Assembly (NCBI RefSeq): GCF_033807715.1
Contig: NC_084590.1
Location: 716,501-780,500 of the forward strand
Length of the DNA stretch: 64,000 nt
Origin: Cololabis saira
Taxonomy: Eukaryota > Chordata > Actinopteri > Beloniformes > Belonidae
Reading direction: 5' to 3'
In this document: positions 32,200 through 43,466 of the stretch, piece after piece
Layout of the letters: every line of letters begins with the position of its first letter
How positions within the stretch are numbered: the first letter of the stretch is position 1
Made by a program: the position numbers and the translations under genes
The notes under the pieces: model-generated
Told to the model about the DNA's origin: nothing
Seen by the model: the letters and a program-made list of their open reading frames with translations, nothing else
Database searches by the model: none

Positions 32200-33559
32200 C
32201 CCCCCCCTCCCTTAATTTTCTTTTAATTTCCTTTATTAGTGACACGGCCCCCGGCCAGAGGCACGACTCCTCCAAAGCTATGCAATAGCAAGGAGGAGTT
32301 GGCCTCTGGCCGGAGGCCAGAGGCACTATTGTTATTCTGCGGGTTTATTATTCCTCATCTTCCGGACAACTTTCGGTTCGCTACTCCTCCTAGAGCTTTG
32401 AGAAAACGCAAAAAGTAAAAACGTAGAAACGTGCGCCTTAAGCGGGAATCGTGTGCTATGACTTTTATAAGCAATTGACGTGCACGTTTTTGCGCAACGT
32501 GCACAAACGTGCGCTTTTTGCCCCATCCGGAATGCATTGCGTGAACTTTGGGGCCTCACCACTCGCACACCGTTACTCGAAAAATTCTGAACCAAATTAG
32601 AAAGTTGTAGGCCCTGAATTTAACTACAGTCCTGTGGATTTTCAGAGCGATGGCACAAATAGCTTTTGCACGAAGTGCAAAAACATTTCCAAATTTCCAA
32701 ACTAATGGGGAGATCATTCTCCCATGTATTCCTATGGCGCCATTCAAAGCGGATGGGAGAAAAAAGACGAAATTCACCTTTTTTCTCAGTCACGTATCTT
32801 CCTCATAGTTGCACGTAGAAATGTCATTCAAACTTCAAAACGGAGGAAAACTTGTCTTCTCTCTCTGAACCTGGGACTGTTTTTTCCTAAAATGTACACT
32901 TTTCAAGATATGAGCGCTCAAGCGAGGACTGGAAATCACTTTTTTGTCAAATCTTCAGTGCGTTTCTAATTCATTAGAGTGGAGAGACTTTCGAAAAATG
33001 ATCATAATTTTTATTTGTAACTCGAGCTCACGGGCAAACCGTAAAAGCTAGAAAGATAATTTTTGGTCAGAATGTAGACATAGATGTTGAGATTCATAAA
33101 ATGTGACTTTGACAGGCGTGGTGTGCACACAATTTTAACGGGGGGCCCAACAGACACGCCAAATCCTGTATCGCTCTCCATTCACTCCCATGTTAAATGA
33201 AGTTTTCTTAAAAAAAATCTCACTTTTGTTTTCGAATTGCCATTACTAACACATTTTAAGGAATATCTGTATGAAAATAACATTTAGATAATCTGGTAGG
33301 TTCTCTGTTTCTCAAAATGTTTTCGTTTTTCTGCTAAGAACTACGGTTTGATTACAAGGTGAAGTTATTTCAGGCTTGTCAAAACCAAAAATCTCTGTAT
33401 ATTCTCTGTATACAGTAGTAAGCTTTTTTTTTAAGGTTTTGTTGCCCGGCAACCGGAGCTCAGCTGTTGACTGATTAGGCTGACCCAGAACTGGTCACAT
33501 GACCCATTCAGTACAGACTTCATAGTATAACCTGGAAAATGGAGAAATCTGAACCCTGA

Positions 33560-36500
33560 CCTTCATCATCCTCTTACTCCTCCTCCTCCTCTTCCTCTTC
33601 TTCCTCCTCTTCCTCCTCTTCTTCTTCCTCCTCCTCCTCCTCCTCTTCCTTCCATCCCTCCATCATCCCTCCATCCTTCCATCCATCCATCAATCATCCA
33701 TCCATCATCCATCCCTCCATCCATCCCTCCATCCATCCATCCCTCCATCCATCAATCCATCCATCAATCATCCATCCATCATCCATCCATCCATCATCCA
33801 TCCAGCCATCATCCATCCATCCATCCATCAATCATCCATCCATCATCCATCCATCCATCATCCATCCATCATCCATCCTTCCATCATCCATCCATCCATC
33901 ATCCATCCATCATCCCTCCATCCTTCCATCATCCATCCATCATCCATCCATCCATCCCTCCATCCATCATCCATCCATCCATCCATCCATCCATCATCAG
34001 TCCATCCATCCATCCATCATCCATCCATCCATCCATCATCCATCCATCCATCATCCATCCATCATCCATCCATCCATCCATCCATCATCCATCATCCATC
34101 CATCATCATCCATCATCCCTCCATCCATCATCCATCCATCCAACCATCATCCCTCCATCCATCCATCATCCATCCATCCATCCATCATCCCTCCATCCAT
34201 CCATCATACATCCATCCAACCATCATCCCTCCATCCATCCATCATCCATCCATCATACATCCATCCAACCATCATCCCTCCATCCATCCATCATCCATCC
34301 ATCCATCCATCATCCCTCCATCCATCCCTCCATCCATCCATCATCCCTCCATCCATCATCCATCCATCATCCATCCACCATCCACCATCCATCATCCATC
34401 CATCCATCATCCATCCATCATCCATCCATCATCCATCCATCATCCCTCCATCCATCCATCATCCCTCCATCATCCATCCATCCATCCATCATCCCTCCAT
34501 CCATCATCCATCCATCATCCACCCATCATCCATCCATCCCTCCATCCATCCATCATCCATCCATCATCCATCCATCATCCATCCATCATCCCTCCATCCA
34601 TCCATCATCCCTCCATCCATCCATCATCCGTCCATCCATCCATCATCCCTCCATCCATCCATCATCCATCCATCCATCATCCATCCATCATCCATCCATC
34701 CATCCATCATCCCTCCATCCATCCATCATCCCTCCATCCATCCATCCATCATCCCTCCATCCATCCATCATCCATCCATCCATCATCCATCCATCATCCA
34801 TCCATCATCCATCCATCATCCATCATCCATCCATCCATCATCCATCCATCATCCATCCATCCATCATCCATCCATCCATCATCCATCCATCCATCATCCA
34901 TCCATCATCCATCCATCCATCCATCATCCATCCATCATCCATCCATCATCCATCCATCATCCATCCATCCATCATCCATCCATCATCCATCCATCCATCA
35001 TCCATCCATCCATCATCCATCCATCCATCCATCCATCATCCATCCGTCCATCATCCATCCATCATCCATCCATCATCCATCCATCCATCAATCATCCATC
35101 CATCATCCATCCTTCCATCATCCATCCATCATCCATCCATCTATCATCCATCCATCATCCATCCATCATCCATCCATCATCCATCCATCCATCCATCATC
35201 CATCCATCCATCATCCATCCATCCATCATCCATCATCCATCCATCCATCATCCATCCATCATCCATCCATCCATCATCCATCCATCATCCATCCATCATC
35301 CATCCAGCCATCATCCATCCATCCATCATCCATCATCCATCCATCCATCATCCATCCATCATCCATCCATCCAGCCATCATCCATCCATCCATCATCCAT
35401 CCTTCCATCATCCATCCATCATCCATCCATCATCCATCCATCATCCATCCATCCATCATCCATCCATCATCCATCCATCCATCATCCATCCATCCATCAT
35501 CCATCATCCATCATCCATCCATCCATCATCCATCCATCATCCATCCATCCATCATCCATCCATCATCCATCCATCATCCATCCAGCCATCATCCATCCAT
35601 CCATCATCCATCATCCATCCATCCATCCATCATCCATCCATCATCCATCCATCCAGCCATCATCCATCCATCCATCATCCATCCTTCCATCATCCATCCA
35701 TCATCCATCCATCATCCATCCATCATCCATCCATCCATCATCCATCCATCATCCATCCATCCCTCCATCCATCATCCATCCATCATCCATCTATCCCTCC
35801 ATCCATCCATCATCCATCCATCATCCATCCATCATCCATCCTTCCATCATCCATCATCCATCCATCATCCATCCATCATCCATCCATCCATCATCCATCC
35901 ATCATCCATCCATCCATCATCCATCCATCAATCATCCATCCGTCCATCATCCATCCATCCATCATCCATCCATCATCCATCCATCCCTCCATCCATCCAT
36001 CATCCATCATCCATCCATCCATCCATCCATCATCCATCCATCATCCATCCCTCCATCCATCCATCATCCATCCATCATCCATCCATCCCTCCATCCATCA
36101 ATCATCCATCCATCATCCATCCATCCATCCATCATCCATCCTTCCATCATCCATCCATCATCCATCCATCATCCATCCATCCATCCATCCATCATCCATC
36201 CATCATCCATCATCCATCCATCCATCATCCATCCATCATCCATCCATCATCCATCCATCCATCATCCATCATCCCTCCATCATCCATCCATCCATCCATC
36301 CATCATCCATCCATCATCCATCTATCCATCATCCATCCATCATCCATCCGTCATCCATCCATCCATCATCCATCCATCCATCATCCATCCATCATCCATC
36401 CATCCATCATCCATCCATCCAGCCATCATCCATCCATCCATCCATCATCCATCCATCATCCATCCAGCCATCATCCATCCATCCATCATCCATCCTTCCA

Positions 36501-37018
36501 TCATCCATCCATCCATCATCCATCCATCCATCCATCATCCATCCATCCATCATCCCTCCATCCATCATCCCTCCATCATCCATCCATCCATCATCCATCC
36601 ATCATCCATCCATCCCTCCATCCATCCATCATCCATCCATCCATCATCCATCCATCATCCATCCCTCCATCCATCCATCATCCATCCATCATCCATCCAT
36701 CATCCATCCCTCCATCCATCAATCATCCATCATCCCTCCATCCATCCATCATCCATCCATCCATCCATCATCCATCCTTCCATCATCCATCCTTCCATCA
36801 TCCATCATCCATCCATCCATCATCCATCCATCCATCATCCATCCATCATCCATCCATCCATCATCCATCCATCATCCATCCATCATCCATCCTTCCATCA
36901 TCCATCATCCATCCATCATCCATCCATCATCCATCCTTCCATCATCCATCCATCCATCATCCATCCATCCATCCATCCATCATCCATCCATCCATCATCC
37001 CTCCATCCATCCCTCCAT
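33560..37018. repeat. CATC/CATCCATCATC satellite-like array, about 3.4 kb
   Basis: After a CTC/TTC-rich lead-in (33575-33650) the sequence consists almost wholly of CATC and CATCAT units with rare CCTC, CTTC, CAGC and CGTC variants. It is strongly strand-asymmetric (C-rich on the given strand). Short peptides read from it are artefacts. Confidence 0.98.
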
Positions 37019-37189
37019 CGTTTTTCTGCTAAGAGCTACGGTTTCATCACAGGGAGAAGTTATTTCAGGCTTGTCAAAACCGAAAATCTAGCTGACTCAT
37101 TCCAATACAGTATATACAGCATAATACAGTATACACTTCCGGGTCATGTGACCCAGAACTGGTCACATGACCCATTAATGCACATTAGC

Positions 37190-38430
37190 CCCGCCCCTTC
37201 TTCTGATTGGCTGATACGTTAAAGTCCAATATCTTTTGAATGGTTTGACATACAGAGACATGGGTGGTGTCAAATGACTAAGTATGGAGTCCCTGACCCT
37301 CATTGGTGCAAATTAGCCCCGCCCCTTCTTCTGATTGGCTGATACGTTAAAGTCCAATATCTTTTGAATGGTTTGACATACAGAGAAATGGGTTGTGTCA
37401 AATGACTAAGTATGGAGTCCCTGACCCTCATTGGTGCAAATTAGCCACGCCCCTTCTTCTGATTGGCTGATACGTTAAAGTCCAATATCTTTTGAATGGT
37501 TTGACATACAGAGACATGGGTGGTGTCAAATGACTAAGTATCGAGTCCCTGACCCTCATTGGTGCAAATTAGCCACGCCCCTTCTTCTGATTGGCTGATA
37601 CGTTAAAGTCCAATATCTTTTGAATGGTTTGACATACAGAGACATGGGTGGTGTCAAATGACTAAGTTTGGAGTCCCTGACCCTCATTGGTGCAAATTAG
37701 CCCCGCCCCTTCTTCTGATTGGCTGATACGTTAAAGTCCAATATCTTTTGAATGGTTTGACATACAGAGACATGGGTGGTGTCAAATGACTATGTATGGA
37801 GTCCCTGACCCTCATTGGTGCAAATTAGCCCCGCCCCTTCTTCTGATTGGCTGATACGTTAAAGTCCAATATCTTTTGAATGGTTTGACATACAGAGACA
37901 TGGGTGGTGTCAAATGACTAAGTATCGAGTCCCTGACCCTCATTGGTGCAAATTAGCCACGCCCCTTCTTCTGATTGGCTGATACGTTAAAGTCCAATAT
38001 CTTTTGAATGGTTTGACATACAGAGACATGGGTGGTGTCAAATGACTAAGTATCGAGTCCCTGACCCTCATTGGTGCAAATTAGCCACGCCCCTTCTTCT
38101 GATTGGCTGATACGTTAAAGTCCAATATCTTTTGAATGGTTTGACATACAGAGGCATGGGTGGTGTCAAATGACTAAGTATCGAGTCCCTGACCCTCATT
38201 GGTGCAAATTAGCCCCGCCCCTTCTTCTGATTGGCTGATACGTTAAAGTCCAATATCTTTTGAATGGTTTGACATACAGAGACATGGGTGGTGTCAAATG
38301 ACTAAGTATCGAGTCCCTGACCCTCATTGGTGCAAATTAGCCCCGCCCCTTCTTCTGATTGGCTGATACGTTAAAGTCCAATATCTTTTGAATGGTTTGA
38401 CATAGAGAGTCATGGGTGGTGTCATTGGAC
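37190..38430. repeat. 128-bp tandem array, 10 units, with GC and CCAAT boxes
   Basis: TTCTGATTGGCTGATACG recurs with a constant 128-bp spacing (37201, 37329, 37457 and on to about 38353), ten copies. Each unit holds GCCCCGCCCC or GCCACGCCCC followed by CTTCTTCTGATTGGCTG, that is an Sp1-like GC box and an inverted CCAAT box, plus GAATGGTTTGACATACAGAG. Units differ at few positions (CCCCGCC/CCACGCC, TATGGAG/TATCGAG), so the array is young or homogenised. Confidence 0.95.
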
Positions 38431-38448
38431 TCTGTATTGAGTCCTTCA

Positions 38449-38867
38449 CCTTTATTGCTTGTAAAATGTACACAAATTTGCAGCAGCCCGCCGTGGCACT
38501 CTCAAAATTTCTGCAAGAAATTGTCTAGTTTGTTTTTATTATTGTTATTTATGTTGCATTTTATGTTTTATTTATTTCCATTTAATGGGATATCAGTGAT
38601 GGGCATTTGCATTTACCAATGCATTTGGTTTTTGTATGCACTTTTGCTCATTCATTACTTTCCTCCTTTGATCATTTCTTGCTCATCTGTTTCTTTATTA
38701 TTTAACGCTACAGAGACTCTGTTCCTTATTTAGGTTTTGTGTGTTTAAAAAAAAAAAAAAAAAGGGGACAATGTATAATGTATAATGTATAATGCGTATC
38801 TTTGATTACATGTTTCCATGTTATCATTGTATGTTGTTTTTTCTAAAAAGATCAATAAAAAAAAAAA
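38449..38867 (+). other. L1 3' UTR end and poly-A
   Basis: Resumption of L1 3' UTR after the nested element, with an internal A17 run near 38745, three tandem TATAATG units, and a terminal AATAAAAAAAAAAAA at 38854-38868. No coding sequence. Confidence 0.65.
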
Positions 38868-39103
38868 AGAAATGGCTGGAAGCAAAGAGTCAATCAAAAC
38901 CTGTTATTTAGTTAATAATCTTGGTGAATGAAGAATACCAAAACCTCAGATGTCTTTAGGAGATTTATTGTTATTTCTCCACAGGAAACAAGTCTCGCCA
39001 GGTTGTTGATACGCCCGCTCCACTTAGTAAGGAGAGAAGTTTGTTTTTAAACAAGAAAGTATTGATTGGATGACTGATTGGTTTATAAGTTTTGATTTTC
39101 CAA

Positions 39104-39512
39104 TGTGACGACCCTTGGGTTGCCCTCTGATGATTGGCTTGTTTACTGACTGTTGTGTTCTGGAGTGCCTGTAGGTGAAGGGTCGTCAGTGGAGATGTGG
39201 CCCACCTGTGCAGCCTGGCTCACCTGCATGAAAGACAGCTGCCAGTTGCTGCTCACTCTCTCTTCCACCATGCAGCTGCCTGGGGACACCCCAGCTCCCA
39301 GCCCATGCAAATTTTTGATTGTTTTGCTTTATACATTGCACATCTTACACTCATCCATACACGCATGACACTACTGATACTGATCTTCACATTTTTGCGT
39401 AGGATTTGTTAAATCTTTTGTTGTGGCCAATAAATGGTTAATTTGATTTTGTTTGTTTTGTTTGTTTGTGTGAGCTTCCTCTTTTGTTGCAAGCTTGAGC
39501 CAACTTGTAACA
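39104..39512 (+). mobile_element. 5' LTR of a Ty3/Gypsy element
   Basis: The LTR starts TGTGACGACCC and ends CTTGTAACA (TGT...ACA). AATAAA lies at about 39430. A primer-binding site follows 2 bases later, fixing the right end. The 3' LTR is not in the window because the element is cut off near 46.15 kb. Confidence 0.8.
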
Positions 39513-39514
39513 AA

Positions 39515-39532
39515 TGGGGGCTCGTCCAGGAA
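39515..39532 (+). promoter_or_regulatory. Primer-binding site, tRNA-Pro type
   Basis: TGGGGGCTCGTCCAGGAA is nearly identical to the classic tRNA-Pro primer site TGGGGGCTCGTCCGGGAT. It starts 2 bases after the LTR end, the normal place. Confidence 0.85.
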
Positions 39533-40350
39533 CCTACCAGGGTTTTGTTCCTGAGTAAGTACTATTGCATTTCCTGGAATTATGAGTGTTGTTTTGTTGC
39601 CTGTTAGTCCACAGCCACTGTAAAATTTGAGGTTGTTTTGTGAACAGGTTAAAGGAAAGTTTTGAGTGCAAGATCTAAATTTGGGTGTTGTTTGCCACCT
39701 ATAGCTGGAGTAGTTAGTTAAGCACTCATTTTGTAGAGGAAGTTTCACAAACAAAACTGTGTTGTTTTGAGTCGAGTGTCCCTGGATGGAAAAATGTGGG
39801 TCTTGTAGATCTGTTGTGTAGGCTTGGCTAGTTGAACAGTTGTTCCTGGTGTGGGGCATAGGTAGAGGCTACCTCTGGAGTTACTTTTCCCGGTAGGCAT
39901 AAGCAACATTGTCCTCACGGGGGCTTGTTGGTTTATTATTTTAGTTTGTTATTTTTGTGCATAAACGCGACAAGACATTGTGTCCTTGGGTACACGTCCA
40001 TGGCTGTCTAGGTGGGTAACAGCATTGCTGGGGCTTAACCGGGTCATTGGGTTTTGTGTTTAAAACACCCATCGTGGCATGCATGAAGACTAGGGTTGAG
40101 AAGAGGAAGTTAGTATTGGGTAGGTAGTCAGCTAGGGGAGAAGTGCTCTGGAGGTTCAAAACCTTTATAGTGTCTGTACACCAGGTTCAGCTGGCCTGTT
40201 TTGTGTAGCCTAGCTTATTCATGGTGGTTGAGAGCATGTTTGGTTGCCTGATTGGCTGCATGCCATATTGAGTTGGTGTGGGTTGTAACACTCTGGAACT
40301 GGGGTGGTTATTTGGTTTAGTGGTTTGGCTGGTTTGGTCCTTGTGAAAAG
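39533..40350 (+). other. Gypsy leader region
   Basis: About 820 bases between primer site and gag ATG, T/G-rich, with no clear open frame on this strand. It probably contains packaging signals, which cannot be pinpointed by eye. Confidence 0.5.
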
Positions 40351-40861
40351 ATGACTACTGTGGAGGATTTTTTACAGTGTCCAAGTGTGGAGCTGTTGGG
40401 TAAATGTACCAAAGACCAGATCCTGCAGATTGCTGAACATTATAAGATAGAGCTGCCTAAGCAGGGACGCAAGGAGGTTATGATAACCACTTTTAAGGCC
40501 CGATTAGAAGAGCTTGAAATTTTGGCAGGCCCTAGTTATCCAAAAGGTGGTGAGAAGGTCACTGAGGAAGCGGTTGCTGGTGCCATGTTGCCTGGACGTT
40601 CAAGTTTTCCTCTGTCGGACTGTGGTGAATTAACTTTTGAACAGAGAAAAGAACTTCTGCTGCTGCAGTATAAGCAGGAGAGTGAACGTGAGGAACGTGA
40701 GGAGCGAGCCCGGGCTCATGAGGAGCGGGTTCGTGCTCGAGAGCAAGAGCTAGAGATTGAGAAATTAAAGATAACTGCAAGCTTACGCGAAGCAGAATTG
40801 AGAGAAGAGCGTTACAGGTTGGATCTTATGAAAGAGGGTAAAGTTTCTCCAGTGTCTCCTG
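40351..40861 (+). CDS. Gypsy Gag, N-terminal part
   Basis: Opens with ATG at 40351 (MTTVEDFLQCPSVELLGKCT). It contains an E/R-rich coiled coil (EREEREERARAHEERVRARE) from about residue 110 to 165 and runs into the Harbinger insertion at 40862. If the insert and one copy of the CTG duplication are left out, the frame continues directly into the capsid part at 43920. Gag forms the particle that packages the element RNA. Confidence 0.75.
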
Positions 40862-41090
40862 GGCCCGGTTTTTCAAAAGTAATCCGCTCGGATTTTGGAT
40901 AAGGGATTGGATCAAATCATGAAAATGGGTTTTTCAAAAGACAAAACGGATTACGTAATCGATTAGATCACGTAATCCAATCCTGGTTTTGATCTGGATC
41001 AAACCTTCAGTTTGGGTTTTTCAAAACTTTTTAGTAGGATTGGGATCACTTTGATCCAAAAAATCGGGATTAAACTGATCCCATCAGAAG
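40862..41090. repeat. Harbinger left subterminal repeats
   Basis: GGTTTTTCAAAA appears at the tip (about 40866) and again as GGGTTTTTCAAAA near 40948 and 41016. Between them are the palindrome GGATTACGTAATC and several GGATCAAA/TTTGATCC motifs. The right end (43755-43916) has the same motifs inverted. Such clusters are likely binding sites for the Myb-domain protein or transposase (inference from the family). Confidence 0.65.
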
Positions 41091-41520
41091 GGTGGATTCA
41101 GCGTAGATTTCAGGCCCAAAATGTAATGAAACTTTAAAATTGTATCAAATAACACTATATTTGGATCATGCAGTATAGCCTACAAGATATCCTATTTATT
41201 CATAAGGTTTTAATTTGATTTGTTCATCCGTCAGGCTACAGTGATTAGGTAGGTTATAACGTATTCAGCCTTTCAGTATAGGCCTACAGCAAAGTAGAAA
41301 GAGTTTGGCCTCATAAAATAATCCCCCAAACAGCTGTCAATATTGACCACAAATAATATATATCATTCTGTCACTAATTATAATATTATAATTCATCACA
41401 ATCAAAAATATTTTTGTTTTGTTTTTAGATGATTTTTTAGTGATGCATGCAATGATAAAACAGAATAACAAAGCAATGGAAATGGCATCACTGGTTTTTG
41501 AAATCCAAAACAAATCCAAA

Positions 41521-42549
41521 TCAGAAATGGTGTCTAACTATTGCGTCCCTTGTTGCACGTCCTGTTTGCTCGTTCTGGCAGAATGCAGGAGGTTGGTCAG
41601 GGTCTCCAAGGGGCTCAGGTGCATCATTGTCAGCACAGACAGGGACATTGCGCTTGGTAGCGATGTTGTGCAGGACAATACAGGCAAGGGTTATGTTGCA
41701 TGCTTTCTGTGGTTCTGCTCTCAGGTAGTTAAGGCATGCAAAGCGCCTCTTAAGAACTCCATTTAAACGCTCAATTGCACATCTTGCTCTGCAATGAGCG
41801 GTGTTGAAGCGTGCCTGCGCCGGTGTATTTGCTGTCAGAAAAGGGGTCATCAGCCATGGTAGGAGTGGGTAGGCACTGTCTCCTAATATTATGCCATCCG
41901 GTCGGTTGGTTTGGAGGTCTCTATATAGAGCACTCTCCCTCAGGATGCGTGCATCATGGACAGACCCAGGCCACTTGACAACGCAGTTGGTGATGATGAG
42001 GTCAGCATCACACACAAGTTGGACATTGATGCTGTGCCTCCCCTTTCTGTTTACGAACTCCCATTCATTCTCACGAGGTGCTTGTATATGCACATGTGTG
42101 CAGTCAATTACTCCAATAGTATTGGGTATAATCCCCAAATGAAAAAAGCTGCGCTTGGCCTGGGCAATCTGGTTGTCCTTTGGAAAAGAAACAAATTCAT
42201 TGACCAGGCTGGCCAGTGCGATTGACACATCTTTCACCACATCACACACAGCTGATTTCGCCACTCCCATATAGTCACCAACAACTTGGTAGAACGTCCC
42301 ACATGCATAAAATCGGAGAGCAATGAGGATCTGGTCTTCCACACACAGACCGTGACTCCTTTGGGTTCTGTGTTGTAGTTTTGGCCTGAAAAGATTCACA
42401 AGGTACTCGATATCAGCCTTCCCAAAGCGAAACCGGGCATACAGCTCCTCAGTGGTGTATTGCTCCAGTGGTTTGGTACGCTCAACATACACTCTTTGAT
42501 GGTATCCTCTCCTGGCAAAGTGGTGGTGGCGGTGGACAACACCTGCCAT
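41521..42549 (-). CDS. HARBI1-like DDE transposase
   Basis: 342 codons, uninterrupted, ATG on the reverse strand at 42547-42549. Order: helix-turn-helix-like LCVEDQILIALRFYACGTFY and VAKSAVCDVV (about 90-125), first catalytic D in NTIGVIDCTHVHI (about 168), second D in GIILGDSAYPLLPW (about 244), third acidic residue in RARCAIERLNGVLKRRF (about 286), then LACIVLHNIA. This is the DDE nuclease fold of PIF/Harbinger; length matches HARBI1 (about 350). It cuts at the transposon ends in the nucleus and in this superfamily needs a Myb-like partner for nuclear import and DNA binding. The partner gene starts about 150 bp away, divergently, so the two share a short bidirectional promoter. The frame looks intact and could be functional. 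Confidence 0.95.
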   Translation of the reverse strand: MAGVVHRHHHFARRGYHQRVYVERTKPLEQYTTEELYARFRFGKADIEYLVNLFRPKLQHRTQRSHGLCVEDQILIALRFYACGTFYQVVGDYMGVAKSAVCDVVKDVSIALASLVNEFVSFPKDNQIAQAKRSFFHLGIIPNTIGVIDCTHVHIQAPRENEWEFVNRKGRHSINVQLVCDADLIITNCVVKWPGSVHDARILRESALYRDLQTNRPDGIILGDSAYPLLPWLMTPFLTANTPAQARFNTAHCRARCAIERLNGVLKRRFACLNYLRAEPQKACNITLACIVLHNIATKRNVPVCADNDAPEPLGDPDQPPAFCQNEQTGRATRDAIVRHHF

Positions 42550-42724
42550 TTCACTGTCTCTCTGTGACCCTCTCTGTGAATCCTCTGAGAAAGGCTGATT
42601 TAAATGGCTGTGTAATTGGTCTTTTCAAACACACCTGTTATAACTGATTAGTTTTGGCTTGTGTTCAATTGAGGCAATCAGACCCAAGGCCTATAAATGA
42701 TGAGCAATTCACTATAGTAAAGCA
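42550..42724. promoter_or_regulatory. Bidirectional promoter between Harbinger genes
   Basis: About 175 bp separate the divergent start codons of the transposase and the Myb gene. TTTAAATGG (42598-42606) and CTATAAATGATG (42690-42701) are TATA-like boxes suited to the two directions. Confidence 0.5.
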
Positions 42725-43466
42725 ATGGAACCATTCAAGAAGCTGTAATTTCACTGCTGCCGAAACCAACGCACTACTAGAGGGTGTTAGGTGCCATTAT
42801 GACACAATAGTGGGAAGTTTTAATTCTGGTAAGGGTGGAGATACCAACCAAAAGAAAAATGATGTTTGGATTTTAATCACAGAAAATGTGAATGCCACAG
42901 GGTCTGGCCAGAAGAGGACCACAGACCAAATAAAACTTCGATGGAAGAATCTTCGGGCCAGGGCAACAAAGGACCATGCTGAAGCCAAAAACCCACAAAC
43001 AGGCAACAAGCCCTTTAAGAGGGGAGATTTCACAGATGTGGTCCTCGACATCATTGGAGGTGAGAAGTCGCAAGCTCTGCATGGGATTCAAGGTGTTGTA
43101 GGGGATGGCGAGCCCGGGATTGAGGAGGAGAGTCAGCCAGTTCCTCCTGAGGCTGATCCAGAGAGTACATTTTTTTTTAATCTCACCTCTGTTACTGAGG
43201 AAGAAGCTGGATCCTCACTGGTAGAGCCAGCAGTAGTTGCCACAGGATCTCAGAGGAAAGGCTTGAAGCGCCCTTCATCAAACAAAGATGATGATTACAA
43301 GGCACTTCTGCAAAAAGAGACTGAAAGGGCAGAAGTACAGATTCGTCTGGCAGAGGAACAACTGACTCTCACCAAACTAAATCAAACCAAGGCCAGACTT
43401 GAGATCCGCCTCCTAAAGGCCAAGCTCAGACAAGCTGGTCTCTCCACATCAGATGAAGAACTCTGA
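42725..43466 (+). CDS. Harbinger Myb/SANT-like protein (NAIF1-like), start region damaged
   Basis: The long frame open from about 42654 to 43466 lacks an in-frame ATG before the domain. ATG at 42725 gives MEPFKKL and a stop; one extra base near 42743 would explain this, so the protein is probably broken at its start. The domain reads NFTAAETNALLEGVRCHYDT, WILITENVNATG and KLRWKNLRARATKD, the tryptophan pattern of the Myb/SANT (Myb_DNA-bind_5) domain. A linker rich in E and P follows, then a C-terminal coiled coil (QIRLAEEQLTLTKLNQTKAR). In PIF/Harbinger this protein binds transposon ends and the transposase. Confidence 0.8.

Larger units (their letters stand above)
32238..38448 (+). mobile_element. 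6.2-kb unclassified repeat element inside the L1 3' UTR
   Basis: CCTTTATT lies at 32230-32237 and again at 38449-38456, with plausible L1 3' UTR on both outer sides, so an 8-bp target duplication is likely. The element starts AGTGACACGGCCCCCGGCC, with an inverted GGCCAGAGGC/GCCTCTGGCC pair in the first 90 bases. It continues with phrases such as CTACTCCTCCTAGAGCTTTG, then a 3.4-kb CATC array and a 10 x 128-bp array. No transposase or RT is visible. The last 70 bases (GACATAGAGAGTCATGGGTGGTGTC) match the sequence at 63920-63990, so a second copy of the family lies at 60.04-64 kb. Confidence 0.6.
26671..38867 (+). mobile_element. Near full-length L1-clade LINE (with a nested element)
   Basis: The element has a 5' UTR starting about 26671 with GATGGCGGC (a YY1-like site of the kind found at L1 5' ends), ORF1 (26841-27773), ORF2 (28397-32199), a 3' UTR and a terminal A-run at 38857-38868. 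Without the nested 6.2-kb insert it is about 6 kb, the normal full length for L1. AGAAATG precedes the 5' end (26664-26670) and follows the A-tail (38868-38874), a possible 7-bp target duplication. The short duplication makes the exact ends tentative. Confidence 0.75.

Noticed and set aside
33566..36598. Open frames rich in D, G, W and M in the CATC array
   Set aside because: Simple-sequence translation with no start context or domain.
42797..43091. Reverse-strand frames over the Myb gene
   Set aside because: Shadows of the forward Myb/SANT coding sequence, which has the conserved tryptophan pattern.
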